Positions 8,220-16,486 of a DNA stretch of 64,000 nucleotides are shown in pieces. Both the position numbers and the translations under genes were made by a program. Below the pieces are notes generated by a model that searched no databases, had not been told where the DNA came from, and was given only the letters and a program-made list of their open reading frames with translations. The DNA is taken from contig NZ_JAGYPG010000004.1 of the NCBI RefSeq assembly GCF_018343625.1, positions 65,102 to 129,101 on the forward strand, read 5' to 3'. How positions within the stretch are numbered: position 1 is the stretch's first letter; each line of letters opens with the position of its first letter. This DNA comes from Lederbergia citri (lineage in GTDB: Bacteria > Bacillota > Bacilli > Bacillales > Bacillaceae_C).

Positions 8220-8927
8220 ATGATACATACCTATTTAGGTAAGACAATACGTTTTGAAATCAAGTACAAAAATCGTACCTCTATAGGAATAACAATAGAT
8301 AGTTATGGAAATGTTGAGGTTCAAGCTCCGAAAGGGACGTCTGATGATAGAGTGCTTCAATTACTAGAAGAAAAATGGGATCTTATACAGCAAAAATTAA
8401 AAGAAATGCAGGATAGGCTACTGGGACCGCAGAAAAAGGTCTATGAGTATGGTGAGAGTTTTCTTTATTTAGGAAACAATTATCCCATTCAGATCTTCCA
8501 AGATATAAATATAACGCAAGAACATGTAGTGTTTGAAGCTGGTAAGCTCTATATTTATGTAAAGCAGGCTGATTCTGAAAAAATAAAACAAGCTTTGAAA
8601 CGATTTTACTACAAGCAGTGTAAGGCACTAGTGGAAAAGAGCATTTCCTCCTATCAAAACAACTTCAAAACAAAACCACGTTCTATTCGTATCACAGATA
8701 ATAAAACGACTTGGGGAACCTGCGATTCAAAGCTACAGTTAACATTTAATTGGCGACTAGCAATGGCACCACTTGAGGTCATTGACTATGTAGTCGTTCA
8801 TGAAATGTGTCATATGGTTCATCTAAATCACGACCGATCCTTCTGGCGCCTTGTTGGAAAAATAATGCCTGATTATAAGGAAAAGGAAAACTGGCTAACT
8901 TTATCAAGCTGGAAGATGACTATTTAG
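8220..8927 (+). CDS. YgjP-family zinc metallopeptidase (DUF45)
   Basis: This 235-residue protein of the YgjP/DUF45 family ends in the typical zinc site VVHEMCHMVHLNHDRSFW: His-Glu-x-x-His, with a third His two to three residues further on. Upstream the family motif TTWGTCDSKLQLTFNWRL is also present. Members are predicted to be cytosolic WSS1-like proteases; the substrate is unknown. ATG at 8220 follows AGGTGA closely. The upstream DUF1456 gene ends 19 bases earlier. Confidence 0.88.
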   Translation: MIHTYLGKTIRFEIKYKNRTSIGITIDSYGNVEVQAPKGTSDDRVLQLLEEKWDLIQQKLKEMQDRLLGPQKKVYEYGESFLYLGNNYPIQIFQDINITQEHVVFEAGKLYIYVKQADSEKIKQALKRFYYKQCKALVEKSISSYQNNFKTKPRSIRITDNKTTWGTCDSKLQLTFNWRLAMAPLEVIDYVVVHEMCHMVHLNHDRSFWRLVGKIMPDYKEKENWLTLSSWKMTI

Positions 8928-9127
8928 TAGTGCTGAAAACCAGTTACGAAGTTTAATTTTACAAAAAAGATACCTTTTTTATTATAACAAAAGTGTATGT
9001 GTTAACACATGTTGTGCTGGTGTGTTATATCTTTTTCAGACATGTGGAAGTCGTGAACTATTTGGAATTGAAGATGTCTAATTAAAAAATAATGCTCTTG
9101 CTAGTTAAAATAAACATTTGCCAGTTC

Positions 9128-9174
9128 GACCTTGATTTCGTGAAAAAATACTTTTGCGATTTCAGGGTCTTTTT
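9128..9174 (+). terminator. Possible terminator downstream of the DUF1456-YgjP pair
   Basis: GACC-TGA at 9128 pairs with TCA-GGTC at 9162-9169 in a long imperfect stem, followed by TTTTT. It lies about 200 bases after the stop codon. The rest of 8928-9386 holds no gene that I can see. Confidence 0.45.
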
Positions 9175-9386
9175 CCTGTTAACCTTATGTCAATCCAGTG
9201 TTCTTTCAGTCTTTTTTAGCTATACTTTATTTTAACTCGAGTAGTGGAATGCTGGTTAATGGGGTAAACATTTCCGATTAGTTTGATAAAAAGTGATTAA
9301 GCGTGGTATAAGTGTAAAAGAAGCAGGGACATCTTGCTTTTTAATTTTGGGATAAGGGTTGGCCTAGTATCCCATAATGAGAGGAT

Positions 9387-10382
9387 ATGAATTTGGATAT
9401 GATAGATAATTTTTGGCGTGATTTACCACGACCTTTTTTTATACTGGCACCAATGGAAGAAGTGACGGATGTTGTTTTCCGCCATGTAGTGAGTGAAGCA
9501 GCCAGACCTGATGTGTTTTTTACAGAGTTTACAAACACTGAGAGTTATTGTCACCCACAAGGGATTCAGAGTGTGCGTGGGCGTTTGACTTTTACAGAGG
9601 ATGAACAACCAATTGTAGCCCATATATGGGGGGATAAGCCTGAATACTTTCGGCAAATGAGTATTGGTATGGCGAAACTAGGCTTTCGGGGGATAGATAT
9701 CAATATGGGCTGTCCTGTACCTAATGTGGCACAGCACGGGAAGGGAAGCGGCCTTATCCGTCGTCCAGAAGTTGCGGCAGATTTAATACAAGCAGCAAAA
9801 GCAGGAGGATTACCCGTAAGTGTAAAGACAAGGCTTGGTTACACAGATGTAGACGAATGGCAGGATTGGTTGACACACATATTGAAACAAGACATTGTCA
9901 ATCTATCCATTCATCTGCGTACAAGGAAGGAAATGAGCAAAGTAGATGCTCATTGGGAGCTGATCCCGGATATTAAGAAACTTCGTGACCAGGTGGCACC
10001 AGACACACTTTTGACGATCAATGGAGATATTCCTGACCGTCAAACTGGCTTGAAGCTCGCCCGCCAATATGGTGTTGATGGGGTTATGATTGGGCGTGGT
10101 ATTTTCAATAATCCATTTGCCTTTGAAAAGCACCCAAGAGATCATAGCAGTGAGGAATTGCTTGATCTCTTAAGATTGCATCTGAATCTCCATGATAAAT
10201 ACTCAAACTTAGAGCTGCGTCCGTTCAAGGCTCTTCATCGTTTTTTTAAGATATATGTCAAAGGATTTCGTGGGGCGAGTCAATTAAGAAATCAATTAAT
10301 GAGCACAGAGTCAACAGATGAAGTGCGTGCGATGCTCGATAATTTTGAGTCAAAGAATCTTGATGAAATGGGGGAACAGTAG
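9387..10382 (+). CDS. tRNA-dihydrouridine synthase family protein
   Basis: This flavoenzyme family reduces specific uridines of tRNA to dihydrouridine using FMN and NADPH. Seen here: the N-terminal FMN-barrel start FILAPMEEVTDVVFRHVV, the catalytic-loop motif GIDINMGCPVPNVAQHGKGS with the active Cys, PVSVKTRLGY, LTINGDI and the phosphate-binding GVMIGRGIFNNPFAF. Length is 331 residues, usual for the family. It resembles the shorter DusC/DusB branch rather than the longer housekeeping Bacillus enzymes; the site specificity cannot be read. The start is unsure: ATG at 9387 is close to GAGAGG, so TTG 9393 or ATG 9399 are alternatives. It appears to be a single-gene unit. Confidence 0.88.
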   Translation: MNLDMIDNFWRDLPRPFFILAPMEEVTDVVFRHVVSEAARPDVFFTEFTNTESYCHPQGIQSVRGRLTFTEDEQPIVAHIWGDKPEYFRQMSIGMAKLGFRGIDINMGCPVPNVAQHGKGSGLIRRPEVAADLIQAAKAGGLPVSVKTRLGYTDVDEWQDWLTHILKQDIVNLSIHLRTRKEMSKVDAHWELIPDIKKLRDQVAPDTLLTINGDIPDRQTGLKLARQYGVDGVMIGRGIFNNPFAFEKHPRDHSSEELLDLLRLHLNLHDKYSNLELRPFKALHRFFKIYVKGFRGASQLRNQLMSTESTDEVRAMLDNFESKNLDEMGEQ

Positions 10383-10441
10383 AAGGTCCTCATTCAAGGT
10401 AAAAGCGAAGTAAGATGGTAAACCCCCAAACAGTGCAACAA

Positions 10442-10507
10442 TTGGCTGGACTGAGTCCGGTTCAATACCGACTTCACACCAGTCGATTAACCGCTTTGCG
10501 GTTTTAG
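10442..10507 (+). pseudogene. IS3-family OrfB C-terminal remnant
   Basis: The frame ending at TAG 10505 reads LAGLSPVQYRLHTSRL, the characteristic end of IS3-family transposases (compare LDGLSPLEYRSKAA in the intact IS at 5896-7578). Nothing else of the element remains. It lies about 60 bases after the tRNA-dihydrouridine synthase gene. Confidence 0.7.
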
Positions 10508-10548
10508 CACATTTTGTTGAGCCAATCTAAATTGGAACCTGCTATTGA

Positions 10549-10587
10549 AAACCATTTCGATGTACCAACAACGAAATGGTTTTTTTA
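10549..10587 (+). terminator. Rho-independent terminator
   Basis: AAACCATTTCG pairs perfectly with CGAAATGGTTT, followed by TTTTT. It probably ends transcription from the dihydrouridine synthase gene; the transposase remnant lies between. Confidence 0.8.
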
Positions 10588-10648
10588 CTATTCGATCTTC
10601 GTACTTAAATCAGTCCTTAACTTACTCATTCTATGCTTGAGTATTGCA

Positions 10649-10777
10649 AAATTTCTGTAGTAATTTCATCGAAGTTTAAAAGGTTAAGATGTTCTTGTTT
10701 AAGTTAACTGTTATTTATTTTAATTTGGAATCTAATATATTTAACAGATGAGCAAAGCTATAATAGGATTAAACAAT
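10649..10777 (+). promoter_or_regulatory. Conserved upstream block of sigma-fusion paralogue 1
   Basis: This block matches 16311-16437, ahead of paralogue 2, almost position by position. The shared sequence includes ATTTAACAGATGA and TATAATAGGATTAA. TATAAT at 10759 is a good -10 box; no convincing -35 box is placed. In paralogue 1 the block lies about 250 bases before the start codon, against 50 in paralogue 2, so an extra stretch of about 200 bases separates it from the gene. Confidence 0.55.
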
Positions 10778-11026
10778 TTGAAAATAGAGTAGGAAAAAAA
10801 CAATACAATTAAGTAGATTGCTGTAACATCTACGGAGTTAATTGTACTAAAGAATAACCATTTACAACCATTATAGGGTGGTAAGTTCGACAATTAGAGA
10901 CAGGTGCTCCGTACTAATAAAGTTTTGATTTAACCATGCTCCCACGTCATTTTTCGAAATGATGATTAGAATGATAGAGTATTAAAAATAGCTACAAAGA
11001 GAATATCAAAAGGGGGGCATATATAA

Positions 11027-13066
11027 ATGATCCCAGCAAAAATAGATCCCATGTCAATCACTACAATAACAGAAACAGACGTGGAATCTATCGTTGAATG
11101 GTTTGAACAGCATAAACGATCGTTCTATCTACTTGGTTGTTCTTTTTTTAGGAACCAGCAGCTAATGGAAGAACTTTTTTACCGGTCCATTTTAAAAGTG
11201 CATAAGGAATTGCCTCGATTTAAAAAAGAAACATCTTTCGAAATGTGGGTAACGTCTATTTTTCTACATATTTGCCGGGAACTTTATGATGATAAAAGTT
11301 TACAAGTTTCTGAGGTAGAAGAACCACGTCAGGATTTATTTAAGGCACTTGATCAGTTGGAAGAGGATGAAAAAGATGCAGTGGTCCTTACATATGTAAT
11401 AGGAATCTCTCGGGAGGAAGCGGCACATCTTCTCCAAGTTTCAGTGGAAGAGATGAACGACCTTTTGTTTTCCGGAATCCAATCAATTAGAAAAGAAATG
11501 GGTTACGGGTCATCCTTTAATGGCTGTAAGGAGTATCATAAGAATTACATCGATTACCTAGAAAGAACTCTTGAACGATCGAAAAAGATTGATTTCGAGG
11601 TGCATATTTATCATTGCCAAGACTGTCAGGAGGATTTAGGCTCCTTTCAGGATGTCATATTAAATCTTACTGAAAGGGTGGAGGATTTCCATGTGCCATC
11701 TGGTTTCATGGAGAATGTTAAAGATAGGCTAGCTGTAAAGGAAAAGCATGAAAAACAGAAGAACAAGAAACGTCAAAGAATAGGGCTTATTTGTACGAGT
11801 GTTTTAGCATTATTAATAGGTATAGAAGTTTTTACACAGTCTTTTACGAACCACTACTATAAATGGACAGAAGAAGATCAGCAATTGCGTGCCTTTCTAC
11901 AACATGGCTTAGGTGAAAGGCTGAATCTAGAAGCGGAAAGCAATGGCATAAAAGTTAGGATTAAGAGTGTGATTGCTGATGATATACAGACGCTTGTTTT
12001 TTATGAAATAGAAGATACAGTTAAAGAGAGTCAATATTTGATTGATTACTATGAGGGTGTCTCTGTGGAGAACGAATATGAAATCATGAGTCATACAACA
12101 TATCCAAGGTACTATCCTCCTGATCTTAATTCGGATCAAAATAATAAAGAAAAGAATGTGTACCTTGGAAAGATAAGTCTGCGACCACTTTTAAATGATA
12201 AAGATTCAATCAAACTTACAATTACAAAGCTACAGAAATTGATTCGTGATTACTCTGAAGAAAACATGGAATATGAAACAGGGGAATGGAATTTTGAGAT
12301 CCCAGTAACAAAACAGCCCTCTATAGAATATACGTTGGATAAAAAAACAGAAGTCGAGGGATTTCCAGTTCGATTTGATAAGCTAACAATTGCTCCAACA
12401 ACGACAGTTCTGCATTATGCTTTTATTTATGAACTGCCAGGAAAGAGGATACAGACTCTTAGTTTTGACAATCTAAAAGTAGACGATAAAATAGTGAAAG
12501 CTGATGTATTTGGAACCCCTTTTATAGATCACAAAGATACTTGGATTTCTGGTCAAACACACTTTGACCCACTTTTTGGAGACAAGCCAAAAGAGGTCAA
12601 CGTTCAGTTCAAATCTATTGATTTAATTTATGAAGACCAAAAATCCATCGAGCTGAATGCTTCTCAAACATATCCTCAAACCTTTGAGTATGCAGGCAGT
12701 ACAATCTCTATCGACAAAGTGGAAGTTGGACAGCCTACCAAAGTTGTCATAAGCAATCATGAAATTGAAAATCGAGCATATGAGTGGATTCAATTCTATG
12801 TTATAAATGAGGACGAGAATGAAGTTAATTTAATGGGAATGGATTCAGAAGGAGTGCTTGTTGATAAAAATTGGATTGTATACGATATGAATAAAAAACC
12901 TTTCGTATTTGAAGAAATCGAGCAGCCCCGTTATTTCTTTACAGTTCAAAGTATGGAGTTGGAAAATAACAACACTGAAGAGAAAGTGATTCCTAAAAGA
13001 CTGGAGATTTATGAATATAGTACAACAAAATATATGGATGATATTGTGAAGATTTCGTTGAAATAA
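11027..13066 (+). CDS. ECF sigma / anti-sigma / outer-domain fusion protein, paralogue 1
   Basis: This 679-residue protein joins parts that are usually separate. Residues about 15-160 form an ECF sigma factor: region 2 (SIVEWFEQHKRSFYLLG ... ELFYRSILKVHKELPRFKK, WVTSIFLHICREL) and region 4 (LEEDEKDAVVLTYVIGISRE, EAAHLLQVSVEEM). Residues about 166-200 contain a zinc-finger anti-sigma signature, Cys in NGCKEYH and the Hx3Cx2C motif HIYHCQDC. One membrane helix is at about 250-268. The rest is a large outer segment of DUF4179 type (LRAFLQHGLGERLNLEAESN), followed by beta-rich sequence. Topology predicts sigma inside and sensor outside, so activity would need proteolytic release or act as a tethered factor; that is inference. 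AAGGGGGG precedes the ATG. Close relatives start at 16487 and 20100. Confidence 0.8.
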   Translation: MIPAKIDPMSITTITETDVESIVEWFEQHKRSFYLLGCSFFRNQQLMEELFYRSILKVHKELPRFKKETSFEMWVTSIFLHICRELYDDKSLQVSEVEEPRQDLFKALDQLEEDEKDAVVLTYVIGISREEAAHLLQVSVEEMNDLLFSGIQSIRKEMGYGSSFNGCKEYHKNYIDYLERTLERSKKIDFEVHIYHCQDCQEDLGSFQDVILNLTERVEDFHVPSGFMENVKDRLAVKEKHEKQKNKKRQRIGLICTSVLALLIGIEVFTQSFTNHYYKWTEEDQQLRAFLQHGLGERLNLEAESNGIKVRIKSVIADDIQTLVFYEIEDTVKESQYLIDYYEGVSVENEYEIMSHTTYPRYYPPDLNSDQNNKEKNVYLGKISLRPLLNDKDSIKLTITKLQKLIRDYSEENMEYETGEWNFEIPVTKQPSIEYTLDKKTEVEGFPVRFDKLTIAPTTTVLHYAFIYELPGKRIQTLSFDNLKVDDKIVKADVFGTPFIDHKDTWISGQTHFDPLFGDKPKEVNVQFKSIDLIYEDQKSIELNASQTYPQTFEYAGSTISIDKVEVGQPTKVVISNHEIENRAYEWIQFYVINEDENEVNLMGMDSEGVLVDKNWIVYDMNKKPFVFEEIEQPRYFFTVQSMELENNNTEEKVIPKRLEIYEYSTTKYMDDIVKISLK

Positions 13067-13312
13067 AATTTCGTCTATATGCTTTCTCAAAAATTCTTCG
13101 TTTTAATAGCTAAGAGTAGCATAAGAATAAAAACTACCAAGCAGTTACATACACTCTAGTCATGCGGGATTTTATAACGTTAAAACAATAACCAAGATAT
13201 ATAAAAATTTTAAATTTCAACCAATTTTACGACAAAAAGTTATTTATAAAGGCAATATCTCTAACGTAGAGAGGTTAAATATCATCCTTTTCTTATTACA
13301 TAAAAGTAATGA

Positions 13313-13340
13313 TTGAAAATCCGAAAAGAAGTGCTATAAT
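13313..13340 (+). promoter_or_regulatory. xpt: Promoter of the xpt-pbuX operon
   Basis: TTGAAA at 13313-13318 and TATAAT at 13335-13340, spaced by 16 bases, about 28 bases before the riboswitch aptamer. A housekeeping sigma-A type promoter. Confidence 0.7.
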
Positions 13341-13367
13341 AACAATATTCTACAATTCTATACTATT

Positions 13368-13438
13368 CACTCATATAATCGCAGGGATAGGGCCTGCAAG
13401 TTTCTACCGATTTGCCGTAAACGAATCGACTATGGGTG
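13368..13438 (+). promoter_or_regulatory. Purine (guanine-class) riboswitch aptamer
   Basis: The aptamer matches the purine class: P1 CACTC/GGGTG, J1/2 TATAATC, P2 arms GCAGG/CCTGC, L2 GATAGGG, J2/3 AAGTTTCTACC, L3 GCCGTAAAC and J3/1 GACTATG. The C in GACTATG is the specificity base for guanine and xanthine-type ligands; the adenine class has T. It sits directly upstream of xpt-pbuX, where guanine should turn expression off. Confidence 0.93.
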
Positions 13439-13457
13439 GCAAATGATTGGAAAAAAT

Positions 13458-13491
13458 AAGGTTATGTTGAAGACCTTGTTTTTTTCCTATT
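13458..13491 (+). terminator. First hairpin of the riboswitch expression platform
   Basis: AAGGT at 13458 pairs with ACCTT, followed by GTTTTTTTCC. It starts 20 bases after the aptamer. It looks like a small terminator in its own right. Confidence 0.5.
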
Positions 13492-13503
13492 CTTTAAGAC
13501 TCA

Positions 13504-13559
13504 AACTCGAAGACTTTGCTACCCTGCATTTATAAAGGGCATTGTCTGCGAGTTTTTTT
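13504..13559 (+). terminator. Main riboswitch-controlled terminator before xpt
   Basis: AACTCG-A-AGAC pairs with GTCT-G-CGAGTT across a long loop and is followed by TTTTTTTG. It lies just upstream of the xpt ribosome binding site, the usual place for the ligand-dependent terminator. Confidence 0.7.
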
Positions 13560-13595
13560 GTATTTTAAATTAGTTAGGTGAAAGGGGACAACATT

Positions 13596-14180
13596 GTGAA
13601 GGTATTACACGAGAAAATTGTTTCAGAAGGGAAAGTCCTGTCAGATACCGTGTTAAAAGTCGATTCATTCTTAAATCATCAAATAGATCCGAATTTAATG
13701 AAGGAAATTGGTGAGGAATTCGCCGACCGCTTTCAGGAAGCTGGTATCACAAAAATTATTACAATCGAGTCGTCCGGTATCGCTCCAGCAACGATGGCAG
13801 GCCTTTTGATGAACGTCCCTGTTGTATTTGCGCGAAAAAGGAAGTCATTAACGTTATCAGAAAATCTTTATACTGCTAAAGTCCACTCTTTTACAAAAAA
13901 GGAAACAAACGAAATTTCAATTTCCGGTGATTTTATTCAACAAGATGACGTTGTGTTGATTATTGATGACTTTTTGGCAAATGGACAAGCCGTTTTGGGC
14001 TTATTGGATATGATTGAGCAGGCAGGAGCAAGACTTGCGGGAGTTGGAATTGTCATTGAAAAAGGTTTCCAATCAGGTGGTCAATTGATCCGTGATCGCG
14101 GAATTCGGGTTGAATCACTTGCCAATATTGCCTCCTTGCAAAATGGAAAAGTCGAATTTATGGAGGAGAGTTATATCTAA
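13596..14180 (+). CDS. xpt: Xanthine phosphoribosyltransferase
   Basis: Xpt converts xanthine and PRPP to XMP in purine salvage. The protein reads almost like B. subtilis Xpt: GKVLSDTVLKVDSFLNHQID near the start, ITIESSGIAPATMAGLL, VFARKRKSLTL, and the PRPP-binding loop VVLIIDDFLANGQAV at about residues 117-131. I chose GTG at 13596, six codons into the longest frame, because AAAGGGG lies eight bases before it and the resulting 194 residues equal the usual length. The stop overlaps the pbuX start (TAATG), so the two genes are translationally coupled. Expression is controlled by the upstream purine riboswitch. Confidence 0.95.
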   Translation: MKVLHEKIVSEGKVLSDTVLKVDSFLNHQIDPNLMKEIGEEFADRFQEAGITKIITIESSGIAPATMAGLLMNVPVVFARKRKSLTLSENLYTAKVHSFTKKETNEISISGDFIQQDDVVLIIDDFLANGQAVLGLLDMIEQAGARLAGVGIVIEKGFQSGGQLIRDRGIRVESLANIASLQNGKVEFMEESYI

Positions 14181-15484
14181 TGAAAAATGCACTGAAGTCC
14201 ACCACATTGGGAATCCAGCATCTTTTGGCTATGTACGCGGGTGCTATTCTCGTGCCATTAATTATCGGAAAATCGTTGGGATTTGATCATAAACAATTAA
14301 CATATCTGGTGTCGATTGATATTTTGATGTGTGGAGTTGCAACACTATTACAAATCATGAGTAACCGAATTGTCGGAATAGGCCTCCCAGTTGTGCTTGG
14401 CTGTACATTTACTGCGGTAGGTCCGATTATGAAAATTGGTGAGGAATTTGGTATATCTGCTATTTATGGTTCTATCATTGCCTCTGGGTTGATCATCATG
14501 TTGATTGCTGGTTTTTTTGGCAAATTGATCAAATTTTTTCCACCCGTTGTAACGGGTTCCGTTGTGACCATTATTGGTATTACGCTCATTCCAGTAGCGA
14601 TCAATAATATGGGCGGTGGCCAAGATGCGGCAGACTTTGGGTCATTGTCGAATATCATATTAGCTTTTGGAACCTTAATAACGATTATCTTAATCTTCCG
14701 TTTTTCCACAGGCTTTATTCGGGCCATCTCCATATTACTCGGTCTTGGTGTTGGAACAATTGCTGCCAGTATTATGGGTAAGGTTGATTTAATGCCAGTT
14801 CAGGATGCGGCCGTTGCACAAATGGTAAGACCCTTTTATTTTGGATATCCGACATTTGAATGGTCTGCCATCCTTACGATGACAATAGTTGGGATGGTAT
14901 CTTTGGTAGAGTCTACGGGTGTTTATTTTGCCCTAAGTGATATTTGCGATAAGAAGTTGAAGAAAGAAGACTTGGCAAAAGGCTATCGTGCAGAAGGGCT
15001 AGCCTCCGTCATTGGCGGTCTCTTCAATGCCTTCCCATATACAACATTTTCGCAAAATGTGGGTCTGATTCAAATGTCAGGTGTTAGGTCTCGAAAAGTG
15101 ATTTTGATTACGGGTTCCATGCTAATCGCACTTGGATTCCTGCCTAAAATAGCCGCAATCACAACCATTATTCCAACATCTGTCTTAGGGGGAGCCATGA
15201 TGGCGATGTTTGGTATGGTGGTATCTCAAGGGATTAAAATGCTAAGTAAAACTATTTCCGATTCCCAAGAAAACTCGATGATTATTGCTTGTTCGGTCGG
15301 CCTAGGTCTAGGTGTTACGGTTGCGCCTAACTTATTTTCAGCACTTCCATCAGGACTGCAAATATTGACAAGTAATGGTATTGTTGCAGGTAGTATAACA
15401 GCCATTGCGCTTAATATTATCTTTAATATGTTGCCAAACAGAAAAAGACAGGAAACCGTTGTTGTATCGAAGCAAAGTGCTTAA
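14180..15484 (+). CDS. pbuX: Xanthine permease (NCS2/UraA family)
   Basis: PbuX brings xanthine into the cell for Xpt, most likely by proton symport. This 434-residue membrane protein has about 14 hydrophobic segments and family signatures LGIQHLLAMYAGAILVPLII, GLPVVLGCTFTAVGPIM, and the substrate-site stretch ESTGVYFALSDI followed by GLASVIGGLFNAFPYTTFSQ. It overlaps the xpt stop codon by one base. A clear terminator follows. The pairing with xpt and the riboswitch makes the xanthine assignment firm within NCS2. Confidence 0.93.
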   Translation: MKNALKSTTLGIQHLLAMYAGAILVPLIIGKSLGFDHKQLTYLVSIDILMCGVATLLQIMSNRIVGIGLPVVLGCTFTAVGPIMKIGEEFGISAIYGSIIASGLIIMLIAGFFGKLIKFFPPVVTGSVVTIIGITLIPVAINNMGGGQDAADFGSLSNIILAFGTLITIILIFRFSTGFIRAISILLGLGVGTIAASIMGKVDLMPVQDAAVAQMVRPFYFGYPTFEWSAILTMTIVGMVSLVESTGVYFALSDICDKKLKKEDLAKGYRAEGLASVIGGLFNAFPYTTFSQNVGLIQMSGVRSRKVILITGSMLIALGFLPKIAAITTIIPTSVLGGAMMAMFGMVVSQGIKMLSKTISDSQENSMIIACSVGLGLGVTVAPNLFSALPSGLQILTSNGIVAGSITAIALNIIFNMLPNRKRQETVVVSKQSA

Positions 15485-15500
15485 AAGATAAAAACATGAG

Positions 15501-15547
15501 TCCTATTTAGCTTGCGGGTATTACGCAAGCTGAATAGGATTTTTTTG
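15501..15547 (+). terminator. Terminator of the xpt-pbuX operon
   Basis: TCCTATTtAGCTTGC pairs with GCAAGCTgAATAGGA, followed by TTTTTTG. It starts 16 bases after the pbuX stop. Confidence 0.9.
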
Positions 15548-15594
15548 TTCCATGAGTGGTAGAAAATTATAGGGAAGAGATAAACAAATGTTAC

Positions 15595-15813
15595 TTACCT
15601 TTTTTTCTTTTTTGAATTATCTACAATAAGTGTATTTTTTTTCACCTTTTCAAAAATAACTTGAACATGAAATTTTTTTTCAGCAATACTATCAACACTT
15701 GAAACTTTACCTTTACGACCTTTAATAATTATATCCTCACCGACGGATGGAACACGTTTAAGCAGCTGATTTAATACAATATTTTTGTCTTCTAAAAAAT
15801 AAACAACAAACAT
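15595..15813 (-). CDS. Small hypothetical protein
   Basis: This 72-residue protein begins MFVVYFLEDKNIVLNQLLKR and ends in a lysine-rich tail (NSKKKKR). The middle (VPSVGEDIIIKGRKGKVSSV, then VQVIFEKV) alternates hydrophobic and charged residues like a small beta-barrel. I do not recognise the family. GAGGTGAGG lies seven bases before the ATG on the minus strand, which supports it being a real gene. It is convergent with pbuX. Confidence 0.6.
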   Translation of the reverse strand: MFVVYFLEDKNIVLNQLLKRVPSVGEDIIIKGRKGKVSSVDSIAEKKFHVQVIFEKVKKNTLIVDNSKKKKR

Positions 15814-16075
15814 TTTTGCCTCACCTCTTTCATATGGTAGGTGTTACATAAAAGCACATATTGTATCCTTCTAATAAAATATATGATTACAGTTAGATTT
15901 AGACCAAAAGATTAGTATAAACTTATGAAAAATGAAGAATGTTTTATACTTGGAATTTGATTGTGTAGGTTAATCATCAGGAAGGAATTTCGACTTTATC
16001 ATAATCTATTATTTTTATAAAAATGCGGTAAATAACAGATTGTGAATAAAATGATAGTAACCAAAAAGGTACTCG

Positions 16076-16170
16076 TAAGGTAAAATCATCTAGGATTGGT
16101 TGTAATTGGAAAAATAGAACATGATAATTATTGCTGGAGACAGAAAAGTTGAAGTTAGCTGGAACGTATG
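16076..16170 (+). pseudogene. Decayed copy of the small coiled-coil membrane protein gene at 28365
   Basis: The reading G-K-I-I-stop-D-W-L-stop-L-E-K-I-E-H-D-N-Y followed, after a one-base deletion near 16131, by LLETEKLKLAG lines up with AKIVQDQLELEKMKHENY and LLETQKLKLEL of the intact gene at 28365-28586. DNA identity is high across GGTAAAATC...TTGGAAAAA and ATAATTATTGCTGGAGACAG. The N-terminal membrane segment is not recognisable here. Confidence 0.65.
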
Positions 16171-16310
16171 CAATTAGAGCATTCAAAAGAGAGGAGAGTT
16201 GGAATCATTTTGACAATCATGATAAAACAGAAATAAAAATAATAGCAAGCACTAATTCTTATTTTTTGTTCACTTGTTCTCGCTATGAACATCTGGAGTG
16301 TGTGACGCGA

Positions 16311-16437
16311 AAATTTAGTAATTATTGCATCGAAGAATAAATAGTTATGAAGTTCTAATTTAAGTTTACTGAAATTTATTTTGATTCAGAATCTAATTTA
16401 TTTAACAGATGAACATAGCTATAATAGGATTAACCAA
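16311..16437 (+). promoter_or_regulatory. Conserved upstream block of sigma-fusion paralogue 2
   Basis: Counterpart of 10649-10777, with the same ATTTAACAGATGA and TATAATAGGATTAA. TATAAT at 16420-16425 is 61 bases before the start codon, a normal leader length. Confidence 0.55.
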
Positions 16438-16486
16438 TCTGTGATCATTAGCTAGAAAGAGAATATAAAAAGGGGGAAACACATTC

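Noticed and set aside
16131..16340. A 69-codon plus-strand frame
   Set aside because: Its first part is the frameshifted remnant of the 28365-type gene; the rest overlaps the conserved promoter block.
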